NCBI GenBank assembly: GCA_002633315.1
Contig: NWBN01000006.1
Span: 1 to 64,000, forward strand
Origin: Bacteroidales bacterium Phil6
GTDB taxonomy: Bacteria; Bacteroidota; Bacteroidia; Bacteroidales; F082
DNA length: 64,000 nt
Reading direction: 5' to 3'
The position numbers and the translations under genes were made by a program. Positions 61,342 to 64,000 of this stretch are shown here, in pieces. The stretch's first letter is position 1, and every line of letters starts with the position of its first letter. A model generated the notes under the pieces. That model searched no databases, had not been told where the DNA came from, and saw only the letters and a program-made list of their open reading frames with translations.

Positions 61342-61443
61342 CACTAACGGGGGGGGGTAATATTTACTACCCTAAAATTAAAAATATCAAGAATAACTAT
61401 ATTCCCTACACTTTTTAATATCATATTCAGTAACTTGGCAGTG

Positions 61444-61451
61444 CAAAGATA
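61444..61451 (-). promoter_or_regulatory. Orphan -7 box upstream of the candidate small RNA
   Basis: TATCTTTG on the minus strand, an exact TAnnTTTG match with the same octamer as the tRNA-Arg and ferredoxin promoters. It lies downstream of the alaS terminator and is not linked to a protein gene nearby. Confidence 0.6.
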
Positions 61452-61511
61452 CAAAAATAATATAACAACAATCATTTTTTTAAAAAATTTTTAAAAAAAT
61501 GTTAGAATATG

Positions 61512-61554
61512 AAAAAGCATCGGGAAAAGAAGAAAAATTCCTTTACCGATGCTT
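61512..61554 (-). terminator. Terminator of alaS
   Basis: Arms AAGCATCGG/CCGATGCTT (61546-61554 and 61515-61523, minus strand) with a 22-nt loop and five T after the stem. It lies 27 bp downstream of the alaS stop. Confidence 0.85.
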
Positions 61555-61581
61555 GATATTTTCAAGAATAAAAGGCTACGA

Positions 61582-64000
61582 TCAGACAAAATGCTGTTTC
61601 AACATTTCCATGGCTTTATCGAGACCTGAAACATTTTTGCCGCCAGCAGTAGCAAGATTTTTCTGACCTCCACCACCGCCCTGTATCTCTTTTGCCACCT
61701 CGCGTATCATGACAGTAGCATCGAAAGAGGCATCTACAAGACTTTGCGGCAACAGCAGACAGATAGCAGGTTTGTTATCAGTCACGCCACCGAGTATTGC
61801 GACAGCATCATTATCGATATCTTTCAAAGCAGCTGCCATATTTTTCAACTGGTTCACATCAGCATCCACTTTTGTTACAACTATCTTACGTCCATTACAC
61901 ACCTCAGCATGGCGATAAGCTGTTTTCATCTCGGAAACAGCCATATTCATCATCAAAGCGTCAACACGTTTTTGAAGCATCTGATTATTTGACGACAATG
62001 TTTCGACAGCCTTGACGACATCACCTGAAGACTTAACCACTGCCTTTATCTTGTCAACAGTATCTATGAAAGAATCCAAATATCTCAACACCTCTTCTCC
62101 GGTAACAGCTTCTATACGTCTCACACCCGCAGCTATTGCGCTCTCGGTCAGTATCTTAAAAGCACCTATACAACCTGTTGCCGGCACATGGGTACCTCCG
62201 CACAACTCACAAGAATAAGAAGGATCGAATGACACCACGCGAACCTTGTCGCCATATTTCTCGCCGAACAATGCCATAGCGCCCATATTTTTAGCTTCTT
62301 CCAATGGCACGTCAACAGCGGTAACATTTTTTATATTCTCTCTTATCTTCTCATTCACCAAAGACTCCACTTTCTTTATCTCTTCGTCAGTCATCTTGGC
62401 GAAATGGCTGAAATCGAAACGCAATCTTTCATCATCGACGAGCGAGCCTTTCTGTTCGACATGAGACCCCAGCACCATACGAAGAGCTGCATGCATAAGA
62501 TGCGTTGCAGAATGATTAGCCTCTATCTTGCGACGACGTTCAACATCTACCGATGCTGTAAAAGGCAATTCAGGATTCTGAGGCAATTTGTCAGTTATAT
62601 GAATGATAAGGTCATTTTCCTTAACAGTATTCACAACATTAATCATCTCATCATCAGACGACAGTATTCCTTTATCACCCACCTGGCCGCCCATCTCGGC
62701 ATAAAATGGTGTCTTATCGAGCACTATCTCATAATGTTTCTTATTTTTTGCCGTCACCTCCCGGAATCGCAATATTTTCGACACTGCCTGTGTAGTATCG
62801 TAGCCCACGAATGACGATTCCATGTCAAACAGCACCACCCAGTCGCCGGAAGTTTTTTCTGCTGCCTTACGGGAACGATTTTTCTGTTCTTCGAGTTTAA
62901 GGGAGAATGACTCCATATCAACAGACAAGCCTTTTTCCTCAGCCATAAGATTAGTCAAATCGACCGGGAAACCGTATGTGTCGAACAACTCAAAAGCAAA
63001 AGCTCCGTCAATAGTTTTCAAGGAAACATTCTGCTCCACATAAGACTCAAACCGGCGAATACCTTGCGACAATGTTCTGAGGAAAGAAGATTCTTCTTCG
63101 TGCATCACCTTTGACACCAAAGTCTGCTGACTGACAAGTTCAGGATATTGTTCTCCCATTTCATTCACGAGAACAGGCAAGAGTTTGTACATGAAAGGTT
63201 CAGTAAAACCGAGGAAAGTATAACCATAACGAACGGCACGGCGCAATATGCGACGAATGACATAACCGGCGCCATTGTTAGATGGCAGCTGACCGTCAGA
63301 CAAGGCGAAAGACACAGCCCTAAGATGGTCTGCCACGACGCGCATGGCGATATCTTTCTGTTCGTCATCGCCGTACCTGACGCCTGCCATCTCAGCAATA
63401 GTCTGAATGACAGGCTGGAAGATATCAGTATCGTAATTCGACTTTTTATTTTGCATCACGCGGACCAATCGCTCAAAGCCCATACCTGTATCCACATGTT
63501 TTTCAGGTAGATTTACCAATGAGCCATTGGCGAGACGGTTAAACTGAATGAAAACAAGATTCCATATCTCAATAACCTCGGGATTATCCTTGTTGACGAG
63601 GTCTTTACCATTGACAGCGTTGCGGTCTTCATCGCTTCTAATATCTATATGTATCTCAGAACAAGGGCCACAAGGTCCGGTATCACCCATCTCCCAAAAG
63701 TTATCTTTTTTTGAACCATAGATAATCCTCGACTCGTCAATATGTTTTTTCCAGAATGTGAAAGCTTCATTATCAGGATCCAATCCATCTTTAGGGTCAC
63801 CACCGAACACAGTTACATACAGACGTTCCTTGTCTATTTTCAACACCTCGGTAAGGAACTCCCACGCCCATGCTATGGCTTCTTCCTTAAAATAATCGCC
63901 AAACGACCAATTGCCCATCATTTCGAACATGGTATGATGATAAGTATCGCGACCAACCTCTTCCAGATCATTATGTTTACCGGAGACGCGCAAGCATTTC
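61582..64000 (-). CDS. alaS: Alanyl-tRNA synthetase (5' part outside the window)
   Basis: The window holds about 805 codons of AlaRS, reading in frame off the right edge. The first residues seen, KCLRVSGKHNDLEEVGRD, correspond to the segment of motif 2 that follows the first about 70 residues of the family, so the start lies beyond the window. Visible parts are the aminoacylation core, the editing domain with NHSATHLMHAALR and CELCGGTHV, and the C-Ala domain ending with the glycine-rich GGGGGQKNLATAGG. It charges tRNA-Ala and clears mischarged Ser or Gly. The downstream terminator is at 61512-61554. Confidence 0.97.
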   Translation of the reverse strand, partial: KCLRVSGKHNDLEEVGRDTYHHTMFEMMGNWSFGDYFKEEAIAWAWEFLTEVLKIDKERLYVTVFGGDPKDGLDPDNEAFTFWKKHIDESRIIYGSKKDNFWEMGDTGPCGPCSEIHIDIRSDEDRNAVNGKDLVNKDNPEVIEIWNLVFIQFNRLANGSLVNLPEKHVDTGMGFERLVRVMQNKKSNYDTDIFQPVIQTIAEMAGVRYGDDEQKDIAMRVVADHLRAVSFALSDGQLPSNNGAGYVIRRILRRAVRYGYTFLGFTEPFMYKLLPVLVNEMGEQYPELVSQQTLVSKVMHEEESSFLRTLSQGIRRFESYVEQNVSLKTIDGAFAFELFDTYGFPVDLTNLMAEEKGLSVDMESFSLKLEEQKNRSRKAAEKTSGDWVVLFDMESSFVGYDTTQAVSKILRFREVTAKNKKHYEIVLDKTPFYAEMGGQVGDKGILSSDDEMINVVNTVKENDLIIHITDKLPQNPELPFTASVDVERRRKIEANHSATHLMHAALRMVLGSHVEQKGSLVDDERLRFDFSHFAKMTDEEIKKVESLVNEKIRENIKNVTAVDVPLEEAKNMGAMALFGEKYGDKVRVVSFDPSYSCELCGGTHVPATGCIGAFKILTESAIAAGVRRIEAVTGEEVLRYLDSFIDTVDKIKAVVKSSGDVVKAVETLSSNNQMLQKRVDALMMNMAVSEMKTAYRHAEVCNGRKIVVTKVDADVNQLKNMAAALKDIDNDAVAILGGVTDNKPAICLLLPQSLVDASFDATVMIREVAKEIQGGGGGQKNLATAGGKNVSGLDKAMEMLKQHFV

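Larger units (their letters stand above)
61200..61438 (-). ncRNA. Candidate small RNA with C9 tract between alaS and lipoprotein
   Basis: A consensus -7 box (TATCTTTG, 61444-61451) and an intrinsic terminator (61200-61230) bracket about 235 nt on the minus strand. Inside are a GGGTA/TACCC hairpin, a run of nine C (plus-strand G9 at 61349-61357) and a perfect 11-1-11 palindrome at 61319-61341. The only small reading frame with ATG in the 5' part would give 26 residues, ending just after the C tract. I cannot name the RNA; its ends are predicted, not observed. Confidence 0.5.
60914..61581. other. 668-bp gene-free region with a candidate small transcript
   Basis: It lies between the lipoprotein gene and alaS, both on minus. 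From right to left it contains the alaS terminator (61512-61554), a minus-strand promoter box (61444-61451), a C9 tract and palindromes (61319-61357), and a second minus-strand terminator (61200-61230). The last part before the lipoprotein start is AT-rich with a near-consensus box and no gene. Confidence 0.6.

Overview
This is a chromosomal window from an AT-rich bacterium of the phylum Bacteroidota, most likely order Bacteroidales. The evidence is: about twenty promoters matching the Bacteroidota -7 box (TAnnTTTG); a type IX secretion (T9SS) cargo with a C-terminal sorting domain; the block porG-uppS-bamA-skp-skp in the order I recall from Porphyromonas gingivalis; a fused gamma/alpha 2-oxoacid:ferredoxin oxidoreductase; a eukaryote/archaeal-type ProRS; and a serine-palmitoyltransferase-like enzyme. 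There is no rRNA gene, so genus and family stay open. I see no insertion sequence, prophage, CRISPR array or integrase. The window is mostly core genome, with unusual small elements in the few gene-poor gaps.

Layout. 1-6 kb: SprT-like protease, MFS transporter, M16 peptidase and rsmG, all on the minus strand. 6-10 kb: glucosaminidase/LysM protein, tRNA-Arg(CCG), DUF2027/Smr protein, then radical SAM and SpoU methyltransferase genes. 10-18 kb: T9SS cargo, YjjG-like phosphatase, a phospholipid run (mazG, PAP2, cdsA, psd) and a divergent pair encoding a PagL-like protein and a GIN-domain lipoprotein. 18-30 kb: proS, a Tyr/Trp- and Ser/Arg-rich lipoprotein, an OmpP1/FadL porin, a CT398/Nif3 pair, lpxK-PNP-lpxH, gapA and an M20 dipeptidase. 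30-33 kb: a DUF1232 protein, then a 730-bp gap holding a strongly structured RNA element in front of two genes for exported proteins. 33-41 kb: dsbD, the tilS operon, korAB and a tiny 2x[4Fe-4S] ferredoxin. 41-46 kb: marR, SDR and the SPT-like gene, divergent from SDR and VOC genes. 46-57 kb: the cell-envelope operon from rsgA down to two skp genes, preceded by dprA. 57-64 kb: glycosyltransferase, lgt, PorT-like barrel, lipoprotein, an RNA-like gap and the truncated alaS.

Together the window is rich in envelope functions: lipid A (LpxK, LpxH, PagL-like, PAP2), phospholipids (CdsA, Psd), an aminolipid locus, outer-membrane assembly (BamA, Skp x2), lipoprotein maturation (Lgt), undecaprenyl phosphate supply (UppS) and T9SS (PorG).

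The most notable non-coding signals are four. First, a pseudoknotted RNA at about 31045-31260. Second, a shared operator GTAAA-N4-TTTAC in front of both marR and the SPT-like gene. Third, a candidate small transcript carrying a C9 tract between alaS and its neighbour. Fourth, promoters lying only 4 nt from start codons, which imply leaderless mRNAs. All function calls rest on motif recognition by eye. No database search was run.
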